Below are positions 34,785 through 47,546 of a stretch of 64,000 bases of DNA, one piece after another. Source of the DNA: Taxillus chinensis (Eukaryota; Streptophyta; Magnoliopsida; Santalales; Loranthaceae); NCBI GenBank assembly GCA_023512835.1, contig CM042085.1:33328312-33392311 (forward strand). The letters are read 5' to 3'. Numbering within the stretch: the stretch's first letter is position 1; each line of letters opens with the position of its first letter. The position numbers and the translations under genes were made by a program. The notes under the pieces are model-generated. The model was not told where the DNA came from and made no database searches. It worked only from the letters and a program-made list of their open reading frames with translations.

Positions 34785-35640
34785 ATCCTATATTTCCAAC
34801 AAAATGCATCAGGAGTGATCATGGTATGGAATTCAACTTTTCCGATATGAGATCCTATTGTTCTGAACAGGGCATTTAGCACGACTTTTCTAAGCATAAG
34901 GAATCACACGTTAGTCGAAGCGGGTAGATCAATGTTAGCAAGGCAAAGCTTCCTCTCAGTCTATGGGCTAAAGCTATGTCCACTGCATGCTATGTTCAGA
35001 ACAGAACTCTTATTAATAAGGTTACCATGAAAACACCATATGAGATGTGAAGAGGCAGGAAGCCGACAATCTCTCATTTCAAAGCTTTTGGGTGTGCTTG
35101 CTATGTGTTAAACAACGGCAAAGAGGCCCGGAGTAAATTTGAGCCAAAATCCGATGATAGATCTTTGTCGGATATTCTTTACACAGCAAGGCTTATCATA
35201 TTTTCAACAGAAAACGTCTAACAGTTGAAAAATTTATCCATGTTAACTTTGATGAATCTAACCTTGATTGGTTAAGTGTATGATCTTCAAATCCAATTGC
35301 ATAGGATCATACAGACAACACGATTGACTATTCTTAGTTCAGACGTGTTCCTACCACAACTCCTGATGAATCACCCAGTACCGGTGAAGCAACAAGAAAT
35401 CCTACTGATGATGCTTTAGAAGATTCGGACTCAGGACTTCCACTCAACTTTGGACAAATTGTTACGGATATTCATAACACCGAAGAACCTTCAAGTCCGT
35501 CCGAACCAGCTAATACTGAAAGTCACAGTGCCGAAGAACCTCCAAGTTCTTCAGAACTGTTCATTATGCGGATACAACTTGCCCGGAAGAAGCTCAACCA
35601 ACTGATATACAAGATCCACCTAATCTGGCAGAGCTTCAAA
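34785..35640 (+). pseudogene. pol: Sirevirus-type integrase C-terminal part and linker
   Basis: Similarity begins with RSDHGMEF, the second catalytic Asp region of copia integrases, and continues with NRTLINKVTMKTPYEM, GRKPTISHFKAFGCACYVLNN and a KFEPKSDD segment. Stops and shifts are frequent (for example TGA in place of a Trp codon near 35047). From about 35290 a Ser/Thr/Glu-rich linker follows, rich in PSSSE-like runs. The zinc-binding half and first catalytic Asp are absent. Confidence 0.78.
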
Positions 35641-37271
35641 TCATTAACTACTCACCACCACTTGTGCAGAACTATAGGTGGACTCGGAACCACCCATCAG
35701 ATCAAATGATTGGTGATCCTACTGTTGGAGTAAGAACAAGGGCAGCCACTTCCAATCTGTGCCTCTACTCGTGTTTTCTATCATAGATAGAGCCAAAGGT
35801 GGTGGATGAAACCCTTCAGGATTCAAAATAGATAGACGCTATGCAAGAAGAGCTGAATTAGTTCAAGAGGAATGAAATGTGGACTTTAGTACCAAGGCCA
35901 AGGTCGTAACAAGTCATTGGAGTTAAATGGGTGTTCCGGAACAAATTAGATACTGATGGAATAGTAATCTGGAATAAAGCACGACTGGTAGCCAAAGGAT
36001 ATTGTCAAGAAGAAGGCATTGATTATGACGAAACCTTTGCTCCAGTAGCTAGACTTGAGGCGATCCGAATGTTCCTGGCGTATGCTTCATATGAAAACTT
36101 CACAGTTTATCAAATGGACGTCAAGAGCGCTTTTCTTAATGGAGATCTTCAAGAGGAGGTTTATGTTGAACAACCTCCGGGCTTCGTTGAACATAAAGCT
36201 AAACATATGGTATATAAACTACGAAAAACTTTATACGAATTGAAGCAAGCTCCAAGAGCCTGGTATGACACTCTGTCAGAATTCTTGCTCGAGCATAATT
36301 TCAGAAAAGGGAAGATAGACACCACACTATTTCTACGAAAGGAGAAAGATCATTCTCTGATCATACAAATTTACGTGGATGACATCATTTTCGGATCGTC
36401 CAATCCAAAGCTATGTAAAGAGTTTGCGAAGTTGATAACTGGCAAATTTGAAACGAGCATGATGGGAGATTTAACGTACTTCCTTGGAATAGAGGTTAAA
36501 CAAATGAAGGATGAAATCTTCATCAACCAAGCAAAGTACACACGGGACTTAATCAAGAAGTTCGGAATGCAAAACTCAACTCTTGTGAAGACTCCCATGC
36601 CAGTCAGTGCAAAGTTAGATCCTGATACTGACGAAAAATCAGTAAATGTGATTAAATACATATGTATGATTGGATCATTGTTGTACCTTATAGCAAGTCA
36701 CCCGAACATAATGTTTACAACTTGCATTTGTGCAAGATATCATGCGAATCCCAAAGAGTCACACATGCTTCATATAAAACGAATATTACGGTATCTCAAA
36801 GGGATAGTGAATTTGGGACTCTGGTATCCAAAGGAGTCCAACTTCTCTTTATCCAGATATTCAAATGCTAATTTTGCCGGGTGTCGTATTGACAGGAAAA
36901 GCACTAGTGGTACTTGTCAGTTCCTTGGAAACAGACTCATCTCTTGGTTCAGTAAGAAGCAGAATTCCGTATCAACCTCTACTACTGAGGCAGAATATAT
37001 AGTTGCTTGGAGTTGCTGCGCACAGCTTCTCTGGATGCAAAGTCAACTTACTGACTACGGCTTTAACATGACATTTGTTCCATTATACTGCAACAACACC
37101 AGTGCGATTGCTATCAGCAATAACCCTGTTATGTACCCGAAAACAAAGCACATTGAAGTCAGGTATCACTTCATCCGAGATCATGTTCTCAAAAAGCACA
37201 TATCACTTGAACATGTTGCTACGGATGATCAACTCGTAGACATACTCACCAAGCCCCTACCCGATGCATGA
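35641..37271 (+). pseudogene. pol: Sirevirus-type reverse transcriptase and RNase H
   Basis: The conserved entry segment NYRWTRNHPSDQMIGDPTVG starts near 35672 and is followed by four in-frame stops before 35915. The stretch 35931-37271 is open for 446 codons: [37 protein letters not shown], active site YVDD (residues 148-151), a FLGIEV segment, RNase H with [15 protein letters not shown] and [11 protein letters not shown], and the usual end LTKPLPDA. The core is intact in length, so only upstream stops disable it. The ATG at 35931 is just the first after a stop. Confidence 0.92.
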
Positions 37272-38402
37272 TTCTCTTAACTTCTCTTAAAATTAGGTAT
37301 GCTTGACCTTACTGCATAGTTTCTTATTTATCTATCCAACAGTACTTCTCTCAGAACATGCATCGCATTTCATGATGAGCGTTATACACTTACTATACTT
37401 CATGCTGATCATGCTTACTGCTGATATGCATCATGTTTCTGATAATTTTCTCATATTTTCATATGGGAGGATGCTTGTGTTTCCCGACTAAAATCACTTA
37501 TGCTAACATAATTAATGTTATATGAGTACAACCTCTTTAGGATTTCATAACTCAAATTTTCATTTATCACCATATGTTCAATGTTGTTTCATATTGATTA
37601 CACTATTAACATGTCTGGTTGAAGAAATGAAATTGGTAAGCTCGAAAAGCTGGTGGATGAAATCACAGTTGCGGTCGATCAGCTTTTGAAGTGGAGTTTC
37701 CTGAAGGATAGACAGCAATTTCTTATGATCTAAATAATTAAGCCGGAAATGTCCATCGAGAGTATTGTAAGATCTAAGGGGGAGAAAATGTTTTACCTAT
37801 TACCCAAGTAATACCCCCCCTTATATGTCTCATGACCTCTTTCCTGGCTATTATCTGAGGGGAAATTTATCACAAAGAGGATCGCACGATCTATGGGAGA
37901 GCAAAAGCTCTATCTATTATTTCAGTAATAACCCCCAAATATCTCGGATGCTCCTCCCTCTAACTTCTCACTTCTGGATCTAACTGGACATGCATTGTTG
38001 AATCAAACTTGTGGCATGTTTGGATGTTTTTATTTCTTCAACTGTACATCTTAATCAGATAATCAATTGATTGCATCCAGCATGTGTTATTTCTTCCATT
38101 CTCACTCATGAATCTTAATCTGAGTAACTTATATATTGTTAATTAATCTTAGCTACGATGTTCAGTATGACGGTTTCACTATGTTGACCAATGTGAACTT
38201 ATGTGTTTCTTATCTGTCATATGCATTGATTTTAGTAACATGATCGTTAACTAATATGTATGTGTCTCATATTCATTTTTAATGCATAAGTTCTGGTTTT
38301 TCATTAGTTCGGATCATGCTAACTTTTCATATTTGTTTACATCCGCACTAATCCCAACCTGTAAAGCTTTCTGTTCTTTTTAGTTTATCTTTGTGAAGTT
38401 AC
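37272..38402 (+). other. Sirevirus-type post-pol region up to the Tekay insertion
   Basis: No long reading frame. A purine-rich motif resembling a polypurine tract (gatctaagggggagaaaatg) lies near 37770-37790, and a variant (gatctatgggagagcaaaag) near 37889. Repeated purine tracts upstream of the 3' LTR are reported for Sireviruses. The stretch ends with gttac (38398-38402), the target duplication of Tekay copy 2. Confidence 0.6.
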
Positions 38403-40209
38403 TGTAACACCCCCAAATCTGGACTTCCAGACCGAGTGCGTTAGACAAATAAGATATTACAATTATATTAATAGTAATCTATTGCTCAACATAAATTCGA
38501 TGGTTTATTTATTACATCAAGACTCATCACAAGATCTCTAAGGTTTAGCGTTTAGAGACTAGGTGTTGATAACCCATTATAGTTTTACATGACATATAAA
38601 TACTACATGCATAAACTTCTTATGATGTTATTCCAAGCATTCTGGACACCATTATCCTAGCATCCTTGCTTTCTCCTAGTTCCCTGGGGTTGGAAGAAAA
38701 CATGAAGGAATTGAGCTCAAATAGCCTAGTAAGGTTAAAAGTAAGGGATAATATATGGAGAATAATCAACTCATGGAAAAATAAGAATATCTTCTCATCT
38801 AGGTTCACCACCTAGATATCTTGCATAACTTGTTATCAACTGGATTGACACTCTCCAGTGATGTTCTTTACCCAATGCATTGAAGGTCTTTCCGGAACCA
38901 CCCATAAACATATTGCCAAACATAAAACATATCTTCATAAATTTTCAAACAATCACGTCCATGGTAAATTTCAACGTAAAGGAAGGTCTTGCAATAATAG
39001 CCCCAATAAGTAAAAGGGTTATTCATCATTCAATAAATTAGATTACCAAATTCCCAAGAAGTGCCAAGGAAAGTTAATTCTTCTTAAAATAATATTATGA
39101 GGAGAAATCTTGAGATAGAAATATAGAGAAGAAATAGGAAATGAATTTCCACGTCGGAGATCGTGGTAAGGAAAGGGAGAGGGGATCCTTACAATCTTTT
39201 TGTCTTCCGCATTTATAAACCTTGAAACAAAATTTAAAAGTTAATATTTTAGTTTTAATAATAATAGTATATTCATAAATAATATATTGAGAGACATATA
39301 TAAGTATATTATGGTGGAAAAACTTCTCATGATAATAATAATATTTACTTATACATATACTTATATAATATATGTATACAATATACATAAATATATTGAG
39401 GGGCAAAGCCATCCATAATATATATATGTATGAGGAGACTTAGCCTTCCATGGAATAATATTATATATATATATACATATACGTATCATATACATATATA
39501 TATATTGAGGGGCAAAGCCATCCATAATATATATATGTATGAGGAGGCTTAGCCTTCCATGGAATAATAATAATATATATACATATATACATATTATTTA
39601 ATAAATATACATATATATATTGAGGGGCAAGGCCATCCATAATATATATATGTATGAGGAGGATTAGCCTTCCAAGAACATGATTAATATATGCTTGAAA
39701 TAATTACCTTTTGAAACTTCCAACGGGTGAGAGGAAGATTGAGAGAAGAGAAGGCTTGGAGGACTATTTGGGTGTTAATAGAACTTTTTGGAGAGTATTT
39801 GGAGGAGAGTTTTGTGGCTTATTTGAATGGAAAGAGTGCTTGAGAAGGGAAGTGAGGCATGCTATTTATAGGTAAGGTGGGAGGTGTAATAGTGTGAAAA
39901 ATAGTATACGAATTTGACTTTGGCATTAAATTAAATGATTTAAAATATATATAATACTTTATTTTCCTCATATTATCTCTTATTAAAAACGTGATTATCT
40001 CCTCCTACCATTTAAAAATGTTTTAAGACTTTTAAACCTAGAAGGTTCCTTTGGCATTAAAAGTCCACATTTGTGTACTCCCTACTAATTCAATTATAAC
40101 GTTTTTAATTTTGTAGTTTTTGACAAATGGCCAATTTTATTGCATTACTAACTCAAATATCTACAAATGGGTGTCAATTTTATAATTTTTACATATGTAT
40201 AACAAAAGT
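38403..40209 (-). repeat. Tekay copy 2, 3' LTR (truncated)
   Basis: About 1.8 kb matching 45001-46804. The first 740 bp or so of the LTR (minus-strand sense) are missing, and the remaining LTR joins directly to pol at 40209/40210. It contains the AT-rich tandem array and the inverted TATA box. Confidence 0.9.
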
Positions 40210-40825
40210 CATGCTCCCATGTTGCCTCCTCGGTGATTTGATTCCTCCATAACACTTTCACGAGTGGAATTCTTTTCGTACGTAACACTTGTTCCTTGCG
40301 GTCAAGGATTTGCACCGGATGTTCTTCGTAGGTCAAGTCAACATCGAGTTGGACAGGCTCTTCTGTTAAAACATGTGATGGATCTGGTATGTACTTTCTT
40401 AGGAGAGACACATGGAACACATTGTGCACGTGTTCCAAGTATGGTGGTAGGGCTAGGCAATATGCTGTTGATCCAATCTTTTCTAGTATGTCAAATGGTC
40501 TAATGTATCGGGGGCTTAACTTCCCTTTCTTTCCAAATCGCATGACTCCTTTCCATGGTGAAACCTTTAGAAATACATGATCGCCTACGTGGTCCGCATA
40601 GCTCTTCTGCTTCCTTTGAGCAGCTCGCATATGCTGCTGAATTAGACGCACTTTTTCTGTTGTTTCTTGCACCAAATCGGGGGCAAGTAGTTTTCTTTCT
40701 CCTACCTCATCCCAACATGTTGGTGTTCGACACCTTTTCCCATAAAGAGCTTCATATGGTGCCATTTGTATGCTTGCGTGATAGCTATTATTATAGGAGA
40801 ATTCCACCAAGGGAAGGTGTTTCTC
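40148..40825 (-). pseudogene. pol: Tekay copy 2 integrase C-terminus and chromodomain, fused to LTR
   Basis: Reads from the TGA at 40826-40828: FSYNNSYHASIQMAPYEALY, then KGKLSPRYIRPFDI, then LVKVLWRNQITEEATWEH. After that point the frame enters LTR sequence and stops at 40148, so the last residues are not original. The break removes the end of the chromodomain, the polypurine tract and the start of the LTR. Confidence 0.88.
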
Positions 40826-41947
40826 TCAATCCCCTTGAAAGTCAATAGCACAAGCTCTAAGCATGTCCTCCAAAGTTTGGATTGTCCTCTCTGATTGCCC
40901 ATCTGTTTGAGGGTGGAAGGCAAGACTAAACTTCGGGCTGGTACTTAAGGCATGTTGAAGGCTCCTCCAAAACTTAGATGTGAATCTTGGATCACGATCA
41001 GAGACGATTGATAATGGCACTCCATGCAACCGAATGACTTCTTTGATGTATAGCTTGGCTAATTGATCCAAAGAGAAATCGTCGCGGATAGGGATGAAGT
41101 GAGACGTTTTTGTCAGGCGATCCACTACGACCCAAATCGCATTGTGTCCTTTTGATGTTCTGGGCAGACCCGTGACAAAATCCATAGTTACATTTTCCCA
41201 CTTCCATTCGGGTATTGGAAGTGATTGCAATACTCCACTTGGTAATTGGCGCTCAGCCTTTACTCTTTGGCACACCAAGCACCTGGATATAAATTCCGCG
41301 ATTTCTCTCTTCATATTGTCCCACCAATAGTTCTTTCGTAAGTCTCGATACATCTTGGTGCTTCCTGGATGTATAGAGAATGCGGAGCTATGTGCTTCGG
41401 CTAGTAACTCCCTTTTTAGTCCAGAAGATGATGGTACACAGAGTCTTGTACCAAATCTTAAGAAACCACCTTTATCGATGTTGAACTCAGGAAGTCTACC
41501 TTTTTGCGCTGCTTCCCTCTTTCGTTGTAGCTTGGGATCTTCTTGTTGTGCCGCCTTTATCCTCTCCAAAAGTGTTGGTTGTATGGTCATGTGGAATAGG
41601 TAGCTTCTTTCCCCGGGTTTTACGATTTCAACATCCAACCTCTTCAGATCTTCAATTAGAGGCCTTTGCGAAGTGATCAATGTTGCCAAGGTTCCGACAT
41701 GTTTCCGGCTTAGTGCATCAGCCACCACGTTTGCCTTCCCAGGATGGTAGTTGATGGTGCAATCATAATCTTTTAATAATTCTAGCCACCTTCTTTGTCG
41801 CATGTTGAGCTCCTTTTGGGTGAATATGTATTTTAGACTTTTATAATCGGTGTAGATCTCACATTTCTCCCCATAAAGATAGTGACGCCAAATCTTTAGT
41901 GCAAGGATGATTGCTGCTAGTTCTAAGTCGTGTGTGTGATAGTTCAC
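40826..41947 (-). pseudogene. pol: Tekay copy 2 RNase H and integrase
   Basis: 373 open codons: [40 protein letters not shown], an ADALSRK RNase H end, integrase zinc-binding residues ([32 protein letters not shown]) and core ([38 protein letters not shown]). It ends at TGA 40826-40828 where copy 1 has Trp (GDW). Confidence 0.93.
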
Positions 41948-41965
41948 CTCGTGGGTCTTTAGTTG

Positions 41966-42562
41966 TCATGATGCATAGGCAATTACTTTACCATTTTGCA
42001 TTAACACACAACCAAGTCCTTCCTTCGATGCATCGCTATAAATTGTGAAGTTTTCTCCTCCTGAAGGTAGTGCCAACACAGGTGTACTAACTAGGCGCCG
42101 TTTTAGTTCTTGAAAGCTTTCCTCACACTTTGTGGTCCACTCAATCTTAGCACCCTTACGAGTCAGCTTTATTAATGGGCTTGCCAGTCTTGCAAAGTTT
42201 TCTATGAACCTTCGGTAATAGCCTGCGAGTCCGAGAAAACTACGAACCTTCGTTGCTGTTTTGGGTCTTGGCCAGTCTTCTATTGCCTTTGTCTTTGCAG
42301 GATCCACGGAGATGCCTTCATGAGTGACAATATGTCCTAAAAATGCGACTTGTTGTAACCAAAATTCGCATTTGCTGAATTTGGCATATAGTTTCTTCTC
42401 CCTTAAGGTTTGCAGTACACTCCTTAAATGCTCTTCATGTTCTTCGCGACTCTTGGAGTAAATAAGTATGTCATCAATGACACACTTGTCCAAGAAGTCA
42501 TGGAATATTCTGTTCATCAGGTCCATGAATATTGCGGGGGCATTGGTCAATCCGAAAGGCAT
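41966..42562 (-). pseudogene. pol: Tekay copy 2 reverse transcriptase (second half) and RNase H start
   Basis: Starts [20 protein letters not shown] after a one-base loss near 42570. The active-site region reads [12 protein letters not shown], three residues shorter than copy 1 (CVVVFIDD), because of a 9-bp deletion directly before the catalytic Asp pair. It continues through [20 protein letters not shown] to an RNase [13 protein letters not shown] segment and ends at TGA 41966-41968, where copy 1 has CGA. Confidence 0.92.
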
Positions 42563-43524
42563 TACGACGATTCATAGTGGCCATACCTCGTTCGGAAGGC
42601 CATCTTGGGAATGTCCATCTCCTTCTCCCTTAATTGATGGTAACCTGATCGAAGGTCAATTTTTGAGAAGTATTGAGCGCCTTTAAGTTGATCGAAGAGA
42701 TCATTTATCCTTGGTAAAGGATATTTATTCTTGATGGTGACGTTGTTTAGTCCTCTATAGTCGATGCAGAGCCTCATTGAGCCATCCTTCTTTTTCACGA
42801 ACAAGACCGGTGCTCCCCAAGGTGATGCACTAGGCCTAATGAATCCTTTGTCCATCAAATCTTGCAATTGTTTCTTCAATTCGTTTAACTCTGTTGGTGC
42901 CATCCGATAAGGACTTTTGGAGATTGGATTTGTCCCAGGAAATAGATCGATGGAGAATTCAACTTCTCGTGGCGGAGGAGGTCCTGGCAATTCCTCCGGA
43001 AACACATCTTCATACTTGCAAACGATAGGGACTTCTTTTAATGTAATCTCACCTACACTTGTGTTGATCGAGGAAAGATATCCCTCTTTTGGATGGTTAG
43101 ATACATCCTCTCTATCTTTTTGACACGTAAACACCAACTTAGGTTGGTTTGGGAGATTAAAAATTACTCTTTTCTGAGTACACTCTATGGTGGCGTGATT
43201 GGATGTTAACAAATCCATCCCTAATATAACATCAAAGTCCACTATTTGTAAGGAGATTAGGTTTTCGGGAAGTACCCTATCACATATAGTAATGGGACAT
43301 GCTTTATATATCTTAGTGGCATTTATGGTGATACCACTTGGTGTCATTATTGTTAATTCCACTTTTAATCTCTGATGTGGAATATCCATATGTTCAGCAT
43401 ACTTTGGTGAGACAAAAGAATGCGTTGAACCAGAATCAAATAAGGTATAAGCGTTTCTTGAGCTTATGAGCAAGGTACCTTTCACCACATCATTGTTTGA
43501 TTCTTCTTCCATTATTGGCTCCAC
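42563..43524 (-). pseudogene. pol: Tekay copy 2 protease and reverse transcriptase (first half)
   Basis: In phase with gag. Protease has [13 protein letters not shown] with Asp at residue 30 counting from the Met at 43524, then a [14 protein letters not shown] segment. Reverse transcriptase starts [20 protein letters not shown], with [19 protein letters not shown] and [12 protein letters not shown]. The frame is lost near 42570 by a one-base deletion. Confidence 0.92.
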
Positions 43525-44827
43525 TTCTGCAGTTGTAATGGCGTACGAGCGAGCTGGTGCCCTAAGTGGTTGTTGCGGCTGCTGTGGTTGTGGCTGTCGT
43601 TGTGGATGTACATGTCAAAGTGGTTGCTGCAACGGTTGTCGATAATCCCCCATAGTTTTTTCCTGTGGGCACTGATTTGCATAATGTCCAAATTCATTGC
43701 AGTTGAAACATTTGACGGTCGGGCGTGTACTTGGTTCTGGTCTTGGTGCATGTAAAGGGTTACACATACGAATGGGATTAGGACCCATTTAGGGCCCTTG
43801 TTTAGGCCTTTCCCGGCATTCACGTGCTTGATGTCCAGCTTTACCACACTTGAAACATTTTCCCGATCCTTGGAGACATTCACCAGAGTGTATTTTACCA
43901 CATTTAGGGCAGGTGGAATGTACTACCTCCTTCATACTAGGCTTTGTGATCTCCGATCCATTAGCTTGGTGTTTCCTTTTCTTATCATTTTGACTACGAT
44001 TTTGGTGGTAGTCAAGATGTTCCATTTCTACTTTGATCGCGCATCGAACAACAGCTTCATAGTCGGGGAAGTCAAAAGCTGCCAACGCTCTCCGTATGCT
44101 TGGTTTCAACCCATGGTAGAACATTTGAACTTTACTTTGCGTTTCAGCTACGTACTGAGGAGCGTACCGTGCTAACTTGGTGAATTTTGCCTCATATGTG
44201 GCCACAGTATCATCATTCTTTTGCTTAAGATCGAGGAAGTCCCTCTCCATCTTACTCCTCAATGGTCGGGGAAAATACTTTTCTAGTAAGATCCCTTTGA
44301 AAGCTTCCCAGCTTAGAGCTTCTATCTCTCCCTCAGTTTTGGTATTCTTAACAAGGGTCCACCATTGGTTTGCCTCGCCATCCATTCTGTAAATGGCAAA
44401 CTTTATCTTTTTTCTCAGGACATTCCAATACTGAGAATATCTTTTCTAACTTATTAATCCACTCCTCCATGTGAGTGGGATCAGTTGAACCAGAGAAGGT
44501 TGGGGGATACTGCTTCATAAATTGGTCAACTGTTACCTCTTTTGGTTGAGGGTTTATACTTTGCTCCTGTTGACCGACGGGTGTGTTGGGTTGAGTCATA
44601 TTTGTTGCCATCGTTTGTGCCATTTGCATAAAAAATGCCATCAGGTTCTCTGCGCTTACACCTTTTGGTGCTGCCATGTTTGAAGGTTGCCCATTTGGTG
44701 GTAGTGTTCCTGCAACCTGTCCACTAGAGGAAGAGTTCATTGGTGTTGAACCCTCCTGAAGTTCATTCGCCATACCGTTATTCCTTGTGGAGTTGTTTCT
44801 GTTTCCTCCGTAACTTGTTTCAACCAT
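43525..44827 (-). pseudogene. gag: Tekay copy 2 gag
   Basis: ATG at 44827 (MVETSYGGNRNN). One frameshift near 44395, after FSVLECPEKKDKVCHL, is followed by the capsid C-terminal half (WTLVKNTKTEGEIEALSWE) and a zinc knuckle CFKCGKAGHQAREC. A TAA at 43789-43791 replaces a Gln codon present in copy 1. The gag then continues with a second knuckle and enters the protease in the same phase, showing that the family has a single gag-pol frame. Confidence 0.9.
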
Positions 44828-44986
44828 TTTGGCCCTTTAAGCACACACGCTACTCGAGGTTAGGTTAGTTCAAAATTAACCATATAACCACAATAATACT
44901 TGTAAAATAATTTACTATAATTATTCTAAGCTTAGGACTCTATACTATGTTATTTATAACTAGTCTCTATACCTAACTAAACCTTC

Positions 44987-44998
44987 GCTCTGATACCA
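44987..44998 (-). other. Tekay copy 2 primer binding site (tRNA-Met)
   Basis: The minus strand reads tggtatcagagc, two bases inside the 5' LTR end. Confidence 0.88.
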
Positions 44999-45000
44999 GC

Positions 45001-47546
45001 TGTAACGCCCCCAAATCTAGACTTCCAGACCGGGTGCGTTAGACAAATAAGATATTACAATTATATTAATAGTAATCTATTGCTCAACATAAATTCGATG
45101 GTTTATTTATTACATCAAGACTCATCACAAGATCTCTAAGGTTTAGCGTTTAGAGACTAGGTGTTGATAACCCATTATAGTTTTACATGACATATAAATA
45201 CTACATGCATAAACTTCTTATGATGTTATTCCAAGCATTCTGGACACCATTATCCTAGCATCCTTGCTTTCTCCTAGTTCCCTGGGGTTGGAAGAAAACA
45301 TGAAGGAAATGAGCTCAAATAGCCCAAAGAAGGTTAAAAGTAAGGGATAATATATGGAGAATAATCAACTCATGGAAAAATAAGAATATCTTCTCATCTA
45401 GGTTCACCACCTAGATATCTTGCATAACTTGTTATCAACTGGATTGACACTCTCCAGTGATGTTCTTTACCCAATGCATTGGAGGTCTTTCCGGAACCAC
45501 CCATAAACATATTGCCAAACATAAAACATATCTTCATAAATTTTCAAACAATCACATCCATGGTAAATTTCAACGTAAAGGAAGGTCTTGCAATAATAGC
45601 CCCAATAGTAAAAGGGTTATTCATCATTCAATAAATTAGATTACCAAATTCCCAAGAAGTGCCAAGGAAAGTTAATTATTCTTAATATAATATTATGAGG
45701 AGAAATCTTGAGATAGAAATATAGAGAAGAAATAGGAAATGAATTTCCACGTCGGAGATCGTGGTAAGGAAAGGGAGAGGGGATCCTTACAATCTTTTTG
45801 TCTTTCGCGTTTATAAACCTTGAAACAAAATTTAAAAGTTAATATTTTAGTTTTAATAATAATAGTATATTCATAAATAATATATTGAGAGACATATATA
45901 AATATATTATGGTGGAAAAATTTCTCATGATAATAATAATCTTTATTTATACATATACCTATATAATATATGTATACAATATACATATATATATTGAGGG
46001 GCAAAGCCATCCATAATATATATATGTATAAAGAGACTTAGCCTTCCATGGAATAATAATATATATATACACATATACGTATCATATACATATATATATT
46101 GAGGGGCAAAGCCATCCATAATATATATATGTATGAGGAGGCTTAGCCTTCCATGGAATAATAATAATATATATACAAATATACATATTATTTAATAAAT
46201 ATACATATATATATATTGAGGGGCAAGGCCATCCATAATATATATATGTATGAGGAGGATTAGCCTTCCAAGAACATGATTAATATATGCTTGAAATAAT
46301 TACCTTTTGAAACTTCCAACGGGTGAGAGGAAGATTGAGAGAAGAGAAGGCTTGGAGGACTATTTGGGTGTTAATAGAACTTTTTGGAGAGTATTTGGAG
46401 GAGAGTTTTGTGGCTTATTTGAATGGAAAGAGTGCTTGAGAAGGGAAGTGAGGCATGTTATTTATAGGTAAGGTGAGAGGTGTAATAGTGTGAAAAATAG
46501 TGTACGAATTTGACTTTGGCATTAAATTAAATTATTTAAAATATATATAATACTTTATTTTCCTCATATTATCTCTTATTAAAAACGTGGTTATCTCCTC
46601 CTACCATTTAAGAATATTTTAAGACTTTTAAACCTAGAAGGTTCCTTTGGCATCAAAAGTCCACATTAGTGTACTCCCTACTAATTCAATTATAACGTTT
46701 TTAATTTTGTAGTTTTTGACAAATGGCCAATTTTATTGCATTACTAACTCAAATATCTACAAATGGGTGTCAATTTTATAATTTTTACATATGTATAACA
46801 AAAGTTATTGAATTTTAAAGTCATACTAAAATGTTTACCCGTTCATACTGAACCTATGTGAAGTATTTTAACTTCTGGAATTGATTGGCTTCATATTAAA
46901 TTCTGAGATTTCTACACGTTTTAGCTAAGTCATAAATGAACAAATGGGATTTGGTTTCATGTCAATTGGATCTGTATAACTCAAGTTATGAATTTTTGAA
47001 TGGGACCTCCAGAATCTGCCTTATTCAAATTTTTGGGTCTTACCTATGTTTTATACTTTTGGTAAAGTTAAGGCTTGTAATACTTACTTACCCATAGTAA
47101 TTTGGTTTAAGAAACTAAATGACATAATATATAGCATCTAAGCTTTTTATGACGTATAAGAAATTATTTTATTTTTATAACGTATTTAATATTAACGCGG
47201 ATAAAATAATAGAATTGCGTAATCATTAAACAATAAAGTAAGATAACATTATATTCCATGACTTTTTACTTTATAAACCTATAAAGTATAATATTATAAA
47301 ACATTATTACATACACATACCTATTTATAACAATTCAAACGGATACTATTCATAACAGTTGGTTACTTATTCAACAGTTAGTTACTATTCTAACGGCTAC
47401 TTACTAGTCACATTCTACTTAAATGACTATATTGGGTACTTATTTTTATTGTGATAATATCTAAAATATTCTTTCTAACTATTTTTAGTAATGACATTAT
47501 TATTATTACTATTTAAGGAAGAGCTTAAATTTTTGCGGGTCTTACA
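45001..47546 (-). repeat. Tekay copy 2, 5' LTR
   Basis: 2,546 bp. The minus strand starts tgtaagacccgc at 47546 and ends gggggcgttaca at 45001. It includes the AT-rich array (about 46000-46275) and TATA box (near 46459). It is followed outward by gttac (47547-47551). Confidence 0.94.

Larger units (their letters stand above)
38403..47546 (-). mobile_element. Tekay-type (Del) Ty3/gypsy chromovirus, copy 2, inverted
   Basis: Exact 5-bp duplications gttac flank it at 38398-38402 and 47547-47551. On the minus strand it runs 5' LTR (45001-47546), primer site, gag, pol, truncated 3' LTR (38403-40209). Sequence is close to copy 1 throughout, and gag-pol is far less damaged: two frameshifts and a few stops, mostly of C-to-T type, plus one 9-bp deletion in reverse transcriptase. 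A deletion of about 0.8 kb fuses the chromodomain end to the middle of the 3' LTR. It interrupts the 3' half of the Sirevirus-type element. Confidence 0.95.
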
